The notes under the pieces: model-generated
Databases searched by the model: none
Seen by the model: only the letters and a program-made list of their open reading frames with translations
Told to the model about the DNA's origin: nothing
Translations under genes and position numbers: made by a program
From: CAKRJP01 sp963658085
Lineage (GTDB): Bacteria; Bacillota; Clostridia; Lachnospirales; Lachnospiraceae
DNA: 64,000 bases
Reading direction: 5' to 3'
Assembly: GCA_963658085.1 (NCBI GenBank)
Contig: CAVKOU010000005.1
Span: 39,135-103,134 of the forward strand
Shown: positions 16,936 through 26,288 of the stretch, one piece after another
Layout: each line of letters opens with the position of its first letter
Numbering within the stretch: the first letter of the stretch is position 1

Positions 16936-18603
16936 CTATACATCCATAATGATCGGTAAAATCATCGGTCTTCTCTTAGTTTTCTTCCAAATATATTCAT
17001 TTAATGTATCTCTGATTACCATCTTGATCTTGCTCCAATCAGCATTTCTCTGACTGGAAAGAGTATGCTCAACCGCCTCTGTAAGCAGATGTCTGGCCTC
17101 ATCCATCATAGCCTCGGATTCTCTCACATATACAAATCCTCTGGATACAATGTCCGGACCTGCAAGAAGCTGGTTGCTTCCTTTCTCAAGGGTAAGTACA
17201 ACAATCATAATACCATCCTGCGCCAGATGTTGACGGTCTCTCAAAACGATATTACCTACATCTCCAACTCCAAGTCCATCTACAAGAATCTCTCCTGTCT
17301 GAACCTTTCCTACAACTTTAGCGCTCTCATCACAAAGTTCCAGCACATCTCCGGAATTTAGCATAAATACGTTCTCTTTTGGAATTCCAAGAGATTTTGC
17401 AATTCTTCCGTTGGCTTTTCTATGACGGAACTCTCCATGAACCGGAATCGCATACTTCGGTTTCACAAGGGAATAAATAAGCTTTAACTCCTCCTGGCAG
17501 GCATGTCCGGATACATGGGCATCTTGGAATACTACCTTCGCTCCCTTCATGGACAACTCGTTAATAACACGAGATACTGATTTCTCATTACCCGGAATCG
17601 GGTTCGAGCTAAAGATTACGGTATCTCCCGGCATAATGGTAACTTTCTTATGGATGTCTGCTGCCATACGAGAAAGAGCTGCCATGGATTCTCCCTGACT
17701 TCCGGTAGTAATCAATATGGTCTTCTCCGGCGGATAATTCTTAAGATGATCAATATCCACTAAAGTATTATCCGGAACCTGCAAATATCCTAACTCCTGA
17801 GCAACCTGGATAATGCTTACCATGCTTCGGCCTTCTACTACAACCTTACGGTCATATTTACAGGCAGAATTGATAATCTGCTGCACACGGTCTACATTGG
17901 ATGCAAAGGTTGCAACGATGATTCTGCTGTCCTGATGTTCTGCAAACAAATGATCAAAGGTCGTACCTACTGTACGCTCTGACTGGGTAAATCCCGGACG
18001 TTCCGCATTGGTGCTGTCTGACATAAGAGCCAAAACGCCCTTCTTTCCAATCTCTCCAAAACGTTGAAGATCGATAGCATCTCCATATACCGGTGTATAA
18101 TCTACCTTAAAGTCTCCTGTATGAACTACGATACCTGCCGGCGAGTAAATGGCCAAGGCTGCCGCATCCTGAATACTATGATTGGTTTTAATAAATTCAA
18201 TTCGAAACTGTCCAAGATTAATGGACTGTCCATACTTAACCACCTTCCTTCTGGTGGTCTTCATCATATTATGTTCTGTAAGCTTACGTTCAATAATACC
18301 CATGGTAAGCTTGGTAGCATAAATCGGAAGATTCAATTCTCTAAGTACATAAGAGAGGGCTCCGATATGATCCTCATGTCCATGGGTGATCACAAAACCT
18401 TTTACTTTGTCAAAATTATCTTTTAAGTATGTAATATCCGGAATTACCAAATCGATTCCCAGCATATCATCCTCCGGAAATGCAAGTCCGCAATCCACAA
18501 CGATGATACTATCCCCATACTCAAAGGCGGTAATATTCATTCCGATCTTTTCCAATCCGCCCAATGGAATAATACGCAATTTTCCTGTCTTTTCTTTTTT
18601 CAA
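16936..18603 (-). CDS. rnj: Ribonuclease J
   Basis: RNase J is a beta-CASP metallo-hydrolase with 5'-3' exonuclease and endonuclease activity, central to Firmicute mRNA decay. The 555-residue protein has the zinc motif THGHEDHIGAL near residue 74, HTGDFKVDYTP near 160, the beta-CASP segment (ALMSDSTNAERPG), and HVSGHACQEELK near 365. The start is TTG at 18601-18603, decided by a GGAGG seven bases upstream. It is the last gene of the mtaB-ireB-ruvX-DUF1292-fur run, 18 bases after fur. Confidence 0.95.
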   Translation of the reverse strand: MKKEKTGKLRIIPLGGLEKIGMNITAFEYGDSIIVVDCGLAFPEDDMLGIDLVIPDITYLKDNFDKVKGFVITHGHEDHIGALSYVLRELNLPIYATKLTMGIIERKLTEHNMMKTTRRKVVKYGQSINLGQFRIEFIKTNHSIQDAAALAIYSPAGIVVHTGDFKVDYTPVYGDAIDLQRFGEIGKKGVLALMSDSTNAERPGFTQSERTVGTTFDHLFAEHQDSRIIVATFASNVDRVQQIINSACKYDRKVVVEGRSMVSIIQVAQELGYLQVPDNTLVDIDHLKNYPPEKTILITTGSQGESMAALSRMAADIHKKVTIMPGDTVIFSSNPIPGNEKSVSRVINELSMKGAKVVFQDAHVSGHACQEELKLIYSLVKPKYAIPVHGEFRHRKANGRIAKSLGIPKENVFMLNSGDVLELCDESAKVVGKVQTGEILVDGLGVGDVGNIVLRDRQHLAQDGIMIVVLTLEKGSNQLLAGPDIVSRGFVYVRESEAMMDEARHLLTEAVEHTLSSQRNADWSKIKMVIRDTLNEYIWKKTKRRPMILPIIMDV

Positions 18604-18621
18604 TTCTACACCTCCGTGCCT

Positions 18622-19089
18622 CTATAAATTTCCTTTCTCCTTCTCTCGGCACTCCTTGCACTGTCCGTAGAATTTCAGTTCATGGTTACACACGTGGAAT
18701 CCGGTCTCCTCCTCAATATGGTCTTCCAACTCGTCCAAAAAGTCCGCCTTAAAAGACAACACTTTCCCACATGACTCACATATTAAATGATGATGGTGAT
18801 GTCGTCCATGTTCTTCGCCTATAGACTCGCTGATCTCATAGCGAAGACTTCCATTATCCAAATTAATACAATCCACCAACTGCATCTCTAACAGCAGCTG
18901 CACGGTCCGATAGATGGTTGCCAACCCGATATCCGGGTAGTCTTCCTTTACAAGTTCATATATATCTTCAGCAGTCATGTGACTGTCACGATGCTCTGCC
19001 AGAACTTCCAATACCAACAGTCTCTGGTTTGTAACCTTGAGACCTTTTTGCTTCAGCATTTCTTTAAACTGTTCCTTACTGACTGTCAT
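18622..19089 (-). CDS. Fur family metalloregulator
   Basis: A 155-residue Fur-family repressor. The N-terminal winged helix includes LKVTNQRLLVLEVL and the recognition helix IGLATIYRTVQLLLE; the dimer domain has the metal-rich GRHHHHHLICESCGKV and a second CxxC (QCKEC) that bind structural zinc. The start is the ATG at 19087-19089, behind AAGGTAG; an in-frame extension of 15 residues would overlap the upstream gene. Fur, PerR and Zur cannot be told apart with certainty, though the His-rich stretch and overall form fit a ferric regulator. Confidence 0.88.
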   Translation of the reverse strand: MTVSKEQFKEMLKQKGLKVTNQRLLVLEVLAEHRDSHMTAEDIYELVKEDYPDIGLATIYRTVQLLLEMQLVDCINLDNGSLRYEISESIGEEHGRHHHHHLICESCGKVLSFKADFLDELEDHIEEETGFHVCNHELKFYGQCKECREKEKGNL

Positions 19090-19096
19090 ATCCGAA

Positions 19097-19357
19097 CTAC
19101 CTTTCAATATCAATATCCTCAAGTAACTCTTCAAAAACCTTAGATATGGCTGTAAGTTCCATGTCGTCCTCTACAAATTCATAGAGACTCTCCGGGGACG
19201 AATCTGATGCTGTATCTTTCATGATCATACACTCTCCATCCTCGTCCTCCGAGTCGGTAACTAAAATATAGTTCACGCCATTAATCCTGGTCTGTTCCAG
19301 AATAAAAAGCTCCGCACTCTCCTGCGGGGTTTCTCCTTGAAAGCTTATTTTCTGCAT
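19097..19357 (-). CDS. DUF1292 (YrzB-like) acidic protein
   Basis: An 86-residue acidic protein with the DUF1292 pattern: a beta-rich core FILEQTRINGVNYILVTDSEDEDGE (core shown: INGVNYILVTDSED near residue 26) followed by an acidic C-terminus ending in VFEELLEDIDIE. Its function is not known. In Clostridia and Bacilli it is regularly found after ireB and ruvX, as here; seven bases separate it from fur. Confidence 0.85.
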   Translation of the reverse strand: MQKISFQGETPQESAELFILEQTRINGVNYILVTDSEDEDGECMIMKDTASDSSPESLYEFVEDDMELTAISKVFEELLEDIDIER

Positions 19358-19382
19358 GCCCCTTGCTCCTCTTTGTCGTATT

Positions 19383-19811
19383 CTACACGTGGGAATCCAA
19401 AGAGTCTAAATATCCTTGTAATATAAAAACAGCCGCAATCTTGTCAATATACTTCTTGCGGTCTTCTCGTCTTACTTTATTCTCGATCAATGTCCGTTCC
19501 GCTTCCACTGTGGTAAGGCGTTCATCCCACATAACCACTTCCAAGCCTGTTCTACGCTTTAACATCTCTCCAAATTCTATAGACTTCTCTGCTCGATCCC
19601 CTATGTCGTTATTCATATGCTTTGGAAGACCGAGAACAATCTTTCCCACCTCGTACTCCGCAATCAACTCTTCGATACGGGCACAGGTTTTCCGAAGTTT
19701 GTTCTCATCCTTCCTGCAAATGGTTTCAATTGCCTGCGCTGTAATTTCTAATGGATCTGAGATAGCAACGCCTACTGTCTTAGATCCATAATCCAATCCC
19801 ATAATTCTCAT
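19383..19811 (-). CDS. ruvX: RuvX/YqgF family resolvase-like nuclease
   Basis: RuvX has an RNase H fold and acts in pre-16S rRNA processing; resolvase activity has been proposed. The 142-residue product starts MRIMGLDYGSKTVGVAISDP with the first catalytic Asp, has KIVLGLPKHMNNDIGDR near residue 55 and the second acid in DERLTTVEAERTL near 100. The start is the ATG at 19809-19811, four bases after the ireB stop; an upstream in-frame TTG is unlikely. Confidence 0.93.
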   Translation of the reverse strand: MRIMGLDYGSKTVGVAISDPLEITAQAIETICRKDENKLRKTCARIEELIAEYEVGKIVLGLPKHMNNDIGDRAEKSIEFGEMLKRRTGLEVVMWDERLTTVEAERTLIENKVRREDRKKYIDKIAAVFILQGYLDSLDSHV

Positions 19812-19815
19812 GTGT

Positions 19816-20079
19816 CTACGCCCAATCGTTATGCTCAATATAGGTCTTTAGCATCTCTTCTACAAGTTCGTCTCGTTCCATCTTACTGATAAGACTTCTT
19901 GCACCATTATGGCTGGTAATATAAGTCGGGTCTCCGGACATAATATAACCAACGATCTGACTCACCGGATTGTATCCCTTCTCACTTAACGCTTTGTATA
20001 CGATCTCAAGGATGTCCTTTGCCGAAATCTGAGGGCCGCTTTCCACCTGAAAAAATTGGGTACTACCTAAATCCTTCAT
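19816..20079 (-). CDS. ireB: IreB family regulatory phosphoprotein
   Basis: An 87-residue protein with the family core ILEIVYKALSEKGYNPVSQIVGYIMSGDP(T)YITSHNGAR (core NPVSQIVGYIMSGDP near residue 37). In Enterococcus IreB is a threonine-phosphorylated partner of the IreK Ser/Thr kinase that influences cephalosporin resistance. The N-terminus here contains the Ser/Thr pair (GSTQFF) expected of the phosphorylation region. It sits between mtaB and ruvX, with ruvX four bases downstream. Confidence 0.93.
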   Translation of the reverse strand: MKDLGSTQFFQVESGPQISAKDILEIVYKALSEKGYNPVSQIVGYIMSGDPTYITSHNGARSLISKMERDELVEEMLKTYIEHNDWA

Positions 20080-20134
20080 CTTTACATCCTCCTAGTTTAT
20101 TTCTTAATTATTCTACTCCATCATAAATGAAAAT

Positions 20135-21430
20135 TCAATCGATTATTTGATTGTGTTTTTCAATTTGTACATTCACGATCTTATTTACGACATTTTCAGT
20201 AAATTTACTGCCAATTTTAACATACTCCTTGGTATGTCCTATCTGAATTACTTCCCCGTCCCTCATGATTTCTTCCTCAATCAGGACTTCCTGCGTAGTG
20301 CCGATTAAAGCCTCCTCATAGGCTTTTTTCTTTTTCTTTCCAAGCTCGATCAGTTCTGCACTTCTTTCAGCCTTAATAGCATCCGGTATCTGATCCGGCA
20401 TTTTATCTGCTACGGTTCCTGCTCTTCTTGAATATTTAAAAATATGAGTCTCATAGAAATCTACCTTATCCACAAAGGCCTTGGATTCTTCAAATTCTTC
20501 CTTAGTCTCTCCCGGGAATCCTACAATCACATCTGTTGTAAGAGCCGGATTTTTAAAATATTTTCGGAGAAGGCAACATTTTTCATAATACTCTTCTGCG
20601 GTATAACGGCGATTCATGCGCCTTAAGGTTGCATTGCAGCCGCTCTGAAGGGAAAGATGAAAGTGGGGACAAATTTTTTTCATCTTTGAAAGCTTCTCTG
20701 CGAATTCCTCTGTAATGATTCTTGGCTCCAAGGATCCCAAACGGATTCGATCAATTCCTTCTACCCCGTGGATAGCCTCGATCAAATTCAAAAGATTATC
20801 TTCAATATCTACTCCATAGGAGCTAAGATGGATTCCGGTAAGCACCACTTCCCGGTATCCGTTTTTTGCCAACTGTTTTACTTCCTCCACCACGCTGTCT
20901 TTTGCTCTGCTTCGAACACGACCTCTGGCATAAGGAATAATACAATAGGAACAAAATTGATTACAACCATCCTGCACCTTGATATATGCTCTGGTATGTT
21001 CCCCGGTCTGAGACAAAGTAAGTTCCTCATACTCATTGGTATGATTGATATCGATCACGGAAGATTCTATTAAATTCTCCTCTTTTCCACAGGAAGCCTC
21101 ATACTCTGCAAGAATTTCCACAATATTCTTCTTTTTATTATTCCCCACTACAATATCGATACATGGATCCACCTGATCCTTCATGGCCTGGACATAACAT
21201 CCGCAAGCCACCACAATGGCATTCTCATTCATCTTCTTGGCCCGATGCAGCATTTGTCTGGACTTACGATCTGCAATATTGGTTACCGTACAGGTATTGA
21301 TGATATAAATATCCGCACCTTCTTTAAAAGGAACAATCTCATATCCGTTATTTGCCAGCATTTCCTGCATAGCTTCTGTTTCGTAAGCATTTACCTTACA
21401 ACCTAAGTTATGTAATGCCACTTTCTTCAT
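20135..21430 (-). CDS. mtaB: tRNA t6A37 methylthiotransferase MtaB
   Basis: MtaB is a radical-SAM enzyme that converts t6A37 to ms2t6A37 in tRNAs reading ANN codons. The 431-residue protein has the N-terminal cluster domain (LGCKVNAYETEAM, NTCTVTNIADRKSRQ, CGCYVQA), the radical-SAM motif CNQFCSYC near residue 155, and a C-terminal TRAM domain. Length and motif spacing fit MtaB more than MiaB or RimO. It heads the series with ireB, ruvX, the DUF1292 gene, fur and rnj. Confidence 0.93.
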   Translation of the reverse strand: MKKVALHNLGCKVNAYETEAMQEMLANNGYEIVPFKEGADIYIINTCTVTNIADRKSRQMLHRAKKMNENAIVVACGCYVQAMKDQVDPCIDIVVGNNKKKNIVEILAEYEASCGKEENLIESSVIDINHTNEYEELTLSQTGEHTRAYIKVQDGCNQFCSYCIIPYARGRVRSRAKDSVVEEVKQLAKNGYREVVLTGIHLSSYGVDIEDNLLNLIEAIHGVEGIDRIRLGSLEPRIITEEFAEKLSKMKKICPHFHLSLQSGCNATLRRMNRRYTAEEYYEKCCLLRKYFKNPALTTDVIVGFPGETKEEFEESKAFVDKVDFYETHIFKYSRRAGTVADKMPDQIPDAIKAERSAELIELGKKKKKAYEEALIGTTQEVLIEEEIMRDGEVIQIGHTKEYVKIGSKFTENVVNKIVNVQIEKHNQIID

Positions 21431-21571
21431 TTCTTATGACCTCTCTTTTATATTCTGATCTCCCGCACATTCGTTTCCAAAAAATCTATAATTTTTCTGG
21501 TATTCCCCAGTATTCAAAAGAATTTCTGATATATCCTAAGGAATTCTTAATAGCATCCTTTAAAGAAAATC

Positions 21572-21600
21572 TTGACTTTTAGAATCCATACTTTTAAGAT
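21572..21600 (+). promoter_or_regulatory. Promoter of the HPr-like gene
   Basis: TTGACT (21572-21577), 17-base spacer, TAAGAT (21595-21600). The start codon is 41 bases downstream of the -10 and is preceded by AGGAGG at 21627-21632. Confidence 0.75.
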
Positions 21601-21640
21601 ATTTGTAGGTGAAACAAAATCTATGCAGGAGGTTTATGCA

Positions 21641-21895
21641 ATGAAAAAAATTAAAATTTTAGTTAATACTATCGCTAAAGTTAATTCCTTTAACCGTGAC
21701 CTTCTTCCTTTCGATTCTGATATCGATCTTGTTCAGGGAAGATATACTGTTGATGGAAAATCTATTATGGGTATCTTCAGCTTGAACCTGTTAGAGCCTA
21801 TTACAGCTATCATTCACGAGGAGAATGGCGAGTTAGATGCTCTCTTAGAGAAGCTTCAGCCATATATCGTTGAATCAGAAGATTCTGAAGCTTAA
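21641..21895 (+). CDS. HPr-family protein lacking His15 (Crh-like)
   Basis: An 84-residue protein of the HPr fold. The second half is clearly HPr: SDIDL, then the KSIMGIFSLNL segment that in HPr contains regulatory Ser46, then ALLEKLQPYI. The first half does not contain the LHARPA-type loop; position 15 is Asn, the Arg17 position is Phe, and the protein has only one His (in IIHEEN), so it cannot serve as a PTS phosphocarrier. Bacillus Crh has the same logic (Gln at 15, Ser46 kept) and works only as a corepressor of CcpA. A Crh-like role is an inference. It is monocistronic, on the plus strand, with promoter and terminator. Confidence 0.85.
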   Translation: MKKIKILVNTIAKVNSFNRDLLPFDSDIDLVQGRYTVDGKSIMGIFSLNLLEPITAIIHEENGELDALLEKLQPYIVESEDSEA

Positions 21896-21915
21896 TTTTT
21901 TTTATCAAGTTTTTC

Positions 21916-21949
21916 AAAAAGGTCAGATGTTTTTCATCTGACCTTTTTT
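21916..21949 (+). terminator. Bidirectional terminator between the HPr-like gene and thiI
   Basis: AAAAAGGTCAGATG/CATCTGACCTTTTTT with a short loop. It ends the plus-strand HPr-like gene and, on the other strand, the cysteine desulfurase-thiI transcript. Confidence 0.93.
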
Positions 21950-21970
21950 CATTGCTCACATATCTTGAAT

Positions 21971-23152
21971 TTATTTCACTTCTATAATTTCCACAGTATC
22001 CAACGCTTCCTGCATCAAACGATCAATATCCTCGGAAAGGTTTTCCTCGGAGCGACGGATTACTTCGATGTTCGGCTTTGTTACCGGATGCTTTGCTACA
22101 AAAATAGTACAGCAATCTTCGTAAGGCAAAATAGAAGTCTCATAGGTATCGATCTTTTCAGAAATATCTACAATCTCCTGCTTATCAAATCCGATTACCG
22201 GGCGATATACCGGCATGGTACATACATCATTAGTAGCCGCAAGACTCTGCATGGTCTGGCTTGCCACCTGACCGATACTCTCTCCGGTAATCAGTCCCAG
22301 ACATCCGTCCTTCTTTGCAAAATGCTCTGCAATTCGCATCATGTATCTTCTCATGATAATGGTCAACTCATCATGAGGACACTTCTCGTAAATATATAAC
22401 TGAATGTCTGTAAAATTCACCACATGAAGCTTAATAGGTCCTGAATATCTTGCCACGATCTTTGCAAGATCCACAACCTTCTGTTTTGCTCTCTCACTGG
22501 TATATGGCGGTGCATGGAAGTAAGTGGCCTCCAGAGCAACCCCTCTCTTGGAGATCATATACCCCGCCACCGGGCTGTCAATTCCTCCGGATAATAAAAG
22601 CATGGCACTTCCGTTGGTTCCTACCGGCATGCCACCTGCTCCCGGAATAATCTGAGAATATACATAAATCTCATTTCGAACTTCTACATTCAGCATAACC
22701 TGTGGGTGATGTACATCCACCTTGGTCTCCGGAAATGCTTCTAAAATTGCCTCTCCCAGATCACAGTTAATCTCCATAGAGTTCTTTGGATAAGATTTTC
22801 TCGCACGTCTGGACTCCACCTTAAAGGTAAGATTCTTGTCCGGATACATCTCGTCCATATAAGCCACTACATCTTTCTTTAACTGATCAAATCCCTGATC
22901 CTCCATACGGACAACCGGGCAGATTCCCACCAAACCAAAGACTCTTGTAAGGTGGGCTACTGTATCCTCATAATCATAATCTCCTTCGCAATCTACATAG
23001 ATTCTTGCCTGGGACTTGTGAACATTAAATTCTCCCTCTACGTCCTTTAAAGCATAACGAACCTGGCGTACCAGGGCATCCTCAAAGAGATACCGGTTCT
23101 TTCCCTTGATACCGATCTCTCCGTATTTTAATAAAAATGTATGAAATCTCAT
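21971..23152 (-). CDS. thiI: tRNA 4-thiouridine synthase ThiI
   Basis: ThiI adenylates uridine 8 of tRNA and installs sulfur from a cysteine desulfurase. The 393-residue protein has an N-terminal ferredoxin-like and THUMP region (residues about 60-165) and the PP-loop ATPase motif LLLSGGIDSPVAGYM near residue 183. There is no C-terminal rhodanese extension, as in Bacillus and Clostridia. It follows the cysteine desulfurase gene by only 17 bases. Confidence 0.95.
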   Translation of the reverse strand: MRFHTFLLKYGEIGIKGKNRYLFEDALVRQVRYALKDVEGEFNVHKSQARIYVDCEGDYDYEDTVAHLTRVFGLVGICPVVRMEDQGFDQLKKDVVAYMDEMYPDKNLTFKVESRRARKSYPKNSMEINCDLGEAILEAFPETKVDVHHPQVMLNVEVRNEIYVYSQIIPGAGGMPVGTNGSAMLLLSGGIDSPVAGYMISKRGVALEATYFHAPPYTSERAKQKVVDLAKIVARYSGPIKLHVVNFTDIQLYIYEKCPHDELTIIMRRYMMRIAEHFAKKDGCLGLITGESIGQVASQTMQSLAATNDVCTMPVYRPVIGFDKQEIVDISEKIDTYETSILPYEDCCTIFVAKHPVTKPNIEVIRRSEENLSEDIDRLMQEALDTVEIIEVK

Positions 23153-23169
23153 TTAAAATTCTCCTTCAC

Positions 23170-24330
23170 CTAATGTCTCGTATATTTCCGAAGCATCGGT
23201 ACTATATTATATAGAATCTCTAATGTCTCGTCAATCTCTTCCCTGGTGGTAAATTCCGACAGACTAAATCTTAAGGTAGAATCTAAATACTCTCTTCCTG
23301 TGCCAATTCCTTTAAGAACCCCACTGATTCCCGGATGATTAGAGGCACAGGCGGAACCGGAAGATACATAAATCCCTTTATCCTCTAAGGAGTGAAGTAA
23401 CACCTCGCTTCGAACCCCTGCAAATCCCACACTGATAATATGGGGAGCGGAGGTCTCATCGTCAAGCCCATGGATCTTAGTATTCTCAATTTTCTCAAAA
23501 CCTTCGATGAAATAATTTTTCAATTCCCGCATATGGTTGATCTTTTCATCAAAATTCTTATAGATCATTTCCGCTGCCAGACCGATTCCCGCAATTCCCG
23601 GCACATTCTCTGTTCCGGAGCGTATATTTTTCTGCTGCTCGCCGCCGAAAATAATAGGCCTTATTTTAACTTTTTCACCGATATACAAGACTCCCGTCCC
23701 CTTAGGGCCATGGATCTTATGACCACTGATTGAAAGCATATCCACCCCTAACTTCTTAGGATGAATCTTATATTTTCCAAAGCCCTGAACGGCATCTACA
23801 TGAAATAAGATGTCCTGATTGTATTTTTTTACAATGTTCACTGCTTCCTCTATCGGTTGCACAGAACCGATCTCATTATTTACATACATAATGGATACAA
23901 GAATGGTATCCTCACAGAGGGCATTTTTTAAAGCATCCAAACGAATTCGCCCCGTCTCATCTACAGGAAGATAAGTAACCCGAAAGCCCTCTTCCGCCTC
24001 AAGATATGCCATGGTATTTAAAATCGCCGGGTGCTCGATAGAGGAAGTGATCAAATGCTTTCCCGCTCTTTTATTGGCTCTGGCTGCCCCAATCAAGGCC
24101 AGATTATCACTCTCCGTTCCTCCGGATGTAAAATAAATCTCCTTCTCCTGAACCTTTAAAAGTTTTGCAAATATCTCTTTTGCATGCTTTATATAGTTTT
24201 CTCCTTCCACACCTTTCATGTGCAAAGAAGAGGGATTACCATAATCCTGGCACATTACCTTTTTTACAAGATCTCCCACTTCTTCATAAGCCTTCGTTGT
24301 GGCAGAATTATCTAAATAGATTTCCTTCAT
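23170..24330 (-). CDS. Cysteine desulfurase (NifS/NifZ type) partnering ThiI
   Basis: A PLP enzyme that takes sulfur from cysteine onto an active-site Cys. The 386-residue product has IYLDNSATT at the start, the TSGGTESDNLAL segment, the PLP lysine in SGHKIHGPKGTG near residue 205 and the persulfide Cys in SSGSACASNHPG near residue 325. The start is the ATG at 24328-24330, seven bases after GGAG. Being directly upstream of thiI, it resembles Bacillus nifZ-thiI, where the desulfurase is the dedicated sulfur donor for s4U8. Confidence 0.93.
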   Translation of the reverse strand: MKEIYLDNSATTKAYEEVGDLVKKVMCQDYGNPSSLHMKGVEGENYIKHAKEIFAKLLKVQEKEIYFTSGGTESDNLALIGAARANKRAGKHLITSSIEHPAILNTMAYLEAEEGFRVTYLPVDETGRIRLDALKNALCEDTILVSIMYVNNEIGSVQPIEEAVNIVKKYNQDILFHVDAVQGFGKYKIHPKKLGVDMLSISGHKIHGPKGTGVLYIGEKVKIRPIIFGGEQQKNIRSGTENVPGIAGIGLAAEMIYKNFDEKINHMRELKNYFIEGFEKIENTKIHGLDDETSAPHIISVGFAGVRSEVLLHSLEDKGIYVSSGSACASNHPGISGVLKGIGTGREYLDSTLRFSLSEFTTREEIDETLEILYNIVPMLRKYTRH

Positions 24331-24425
24331 GATCAAACTCCATATCTATGTCATTTTATATTTTGTAAACGATGCACTTGTCTTCTCACTCAAAACCAAT
24401 AAAAATCTGCACCGAAGTCCCATTA

Positions 24426-25163
24426 CTATTGTTCCAGATGGAACATTAGTACCGACAGGGTAGTAAGTCCCGCAGTCTCTGTCCGAAGAATTCTTTTTCC
24501 CAAAGTAACCGATTTTGCTCCCATAGAAATGGCAGCTTTCACCTCTTCCACTTCGAATCCTCCCTCAGGTCCGATAAAAATACCGACAGACTCTCCCGGA
24601 CGGATTCCCTCAATAACAGCTTTGGTTTCTTTCATTCCCTCAGCAAGCTCGTAAGGAATCAAAACTACATCCAGCTCCTTTGCATAGGAAAGCGCTTCCT
24701 TGTAGCTCATGACCTCATGAACCCTTGGGATATAGCCTCTTCCCGCCTGCTTTGCCGCACTCTCAGCAATCTGCTGCCATCTGGCCACCTTCTTTAACGC
24801 CTTCTTCTCATCCAGCCTCACCACCGCACGTTTCGTGGCTACCGGAATCACTTCATAGGCTCCAAGCTCCACAGATTTTTGAACGATGAGTTCCATTTTG
24901 TCCTGCTTTGGCAGGCCCTGGAAAAGATAAATATGGGAAGGAAGTTCTGTATCCGTCATCTGCTGTTCCTTAATACGAAGAACTGCCTGATTTTCCTCAA
25001 AGGATTCTACTGTACACAGATAGCTTACATTATTTCCATCATTAATAGTAACTTCCTCTCCGATTCGCATTCTAAGAACGTTCTTCATGTGATTGACATC
25101 AGATCCTGTGATAAAAATCTGATCTTCCTGCACCTGATCCGGTGTTACAAAAAAATGTTGCAT
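24426..25163 (-). CDS. rsmE: 16S rRNA (uracil1498-N3)-methyltransferase RsmE
   Basis: A SPOUT methyltransferase, 245 residues. The N-terminal PUA-like part (VNHMKNVLRMRIGEEVTI) is followed by the catalytic trefoil with LFQGLPKQDKMELIVQKSVELG near residue 82, IGPEGGFEVEEV near 200 and LGKRILRTETAGL near 222. It starts nine bases after the prmA stop, so the two are cotranscribed, the usual prmA-rsmE pairing. Confidence 0.96.
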   Translation of the reverse strand: MQHFFVTPDQVQEDQIFITGSDVNHMKNVLRMRIGEEVTINDGNNVSYLCTVESFEENQAVLRIKEQQMTDTELPSHIYLFQGLPKQDKMELIVQKSVELGAYEVIPVATKRAVVRLDEKKALKKVARWQQIAESAAKQAGRGYIPRVHEVMSYKEALSYAKELDVVLIPYELAEGMKETKAVIEGIRPGESVGIFIGPEGGFEVEEVKAAISMGAKSVTLGKRILRTETAGLTTLSVLMFHLEQ

Positions 25164-25172
25164 CCCTTGCTC

Positions 25173-26126
25173 CTAATTCTTTCTGGCAGTTACGCTGACC
25201 CATTCTCCCTGATGGTGAACTTCCAAGACTTCTAATCCTGCAGTTTCCACTGCCTCTACCACTGTATCTTCTTTTTCCTCGATGATACCGCTGGTAATGT
25301 AAATCGCTCCTGGTTTCATATGGTTTAATACCACCGGTGTTAAAGGCACTAACACATCTGCCAGGATGTTAGCAGCCACAATATCATATTTCTCATAGCC
25401 CACCTGGTCCTGTACCTTTTTATCGTCAATGATATTTCCGATCATCACCTCATACTGGTGCTTTTCGATTCCATTTACTTCCATATTTTCATGGGTAGCA
25501 TCAATGGCACAAGGATCCAAATCTGTTCCCACGGAATGCTCTGCTCCAAATTTTAAAGCTAGCATACCCAAAATTCCGCTGCCGCATCCAACATCCAGAA
25601 TTTCCATTCCCGGCTTTACATATTTCTTTAACTGACGAATGCAAAGCTGTGTGGTTTCATGCATACCCGTTCCGAAAGCAGTACCCGGATCGATGTGGAT
25701 CACCATCTTATCACTATCCTTTGCTTCCACCTTCTCCCAGGATGGAATAACCAAGATGTCATCAATATAAAATTGATGAAAATATTTCTTCCAGTTATTT
25801 ACCCAGTCAAGATCCTCTGTCTCAGACTCCTCGATGGTGCACTCTCCTACATCCACATAGGATCTCATCTCTTCCAATTCACTTTGAACCTGCAGGAGCA
25901 TAGCTCCTGCATCCACCTTTGGATCAAGATAAAAGGTTAAATAAGCAACCCCATCATCCTCCGGAATATCCGGCAAAATATCCACAAACATCTGCTCCTT
26001 ATCCGACTGAGTAAGAGGAACCTTATCCTCAATCTGCACACCCTCGATTCCCAAATCTGCCAACATACTGCTGACAATGTCCTCTGCCTCTGTAGTTGTT
26101 TTCAAACGAAATTGATTCCACTTCAT
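25173..26126 (-). CDS. prmA: Ribosomal protein L11 methyltransferase PrmA
   Basis: PrmA methylates lysines and the N-terminus of L11. The 317-residue product has an N-terminal L11-binding domain, a linker, and the class I methyltransferase core with DPGTAFGTGMHETTQLC near residue 155, LDVGCGSGILGMLALKFG near 180 and NILADVLVPL near 243. The start is the ATG at 26124-26126, eight bases after GGGAG; an in-frame GTG two codons upstream is less likely. Confidence 0.95.
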   Translation of the reverse strand: MKWNQFRLKTTTEAEDIVSSMLADLGIEGVQIEDKVPLTQSDKEQMFVDILPDIPEDDGVAYLTFYLDPKVDAGAMLLQVQSELEEMRSYVDVGECTIEESETEDLDWVNNWKKYFHQFYIDDILVIPSWEKVEAKDSDKMVIHIDPGTAFGTGMHETTQLCIRQLKKYVKPGMEILDVGCGSGILGMLALKFGAEHSVGTDLDPCAIDATHENMEVNGIEKHQYEVMIGNIIDDKKVQDQVGYEKYDIVAANILADVLVPLTPVVLNHMKPGAIYITSGIIEEKEDTVVEAVETAGLEVLEVHHQGEWVSVTARKN

Positions 26127-26241
26127 ATACACATCTCCCTAAATCTTTATTTACAAAGAAAGTCTCCTATAAAATATAGCATTACTATTCTTCCTTTTCA
26201 CCCATTGAATTTTCTCCTCATTCTTCAACCATTCCACTCTA

Positions 26242-26270
26242 ATTATACAGGAAAAAATCAAGTGATTGAA
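26242..26270 (-). promoter_or_regulatory. Promoter of prmA-rsmE
   Basis: TTCAAT (26265-26270), 17-base spacer, TATAAT (26242-26247), about 115 bases ahead of prmA. Confidence 0.55.
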
Positions 26271-26288
26271 TCTTTTTCATAAATAAAT

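Noticed and set aside
19090..19134. Longer Fur start with 15 extra residues
   Set aside because: It overlaps the DUF1292 gene and has no ribosome binding site, whereas the ATG at 19087-19089 does.
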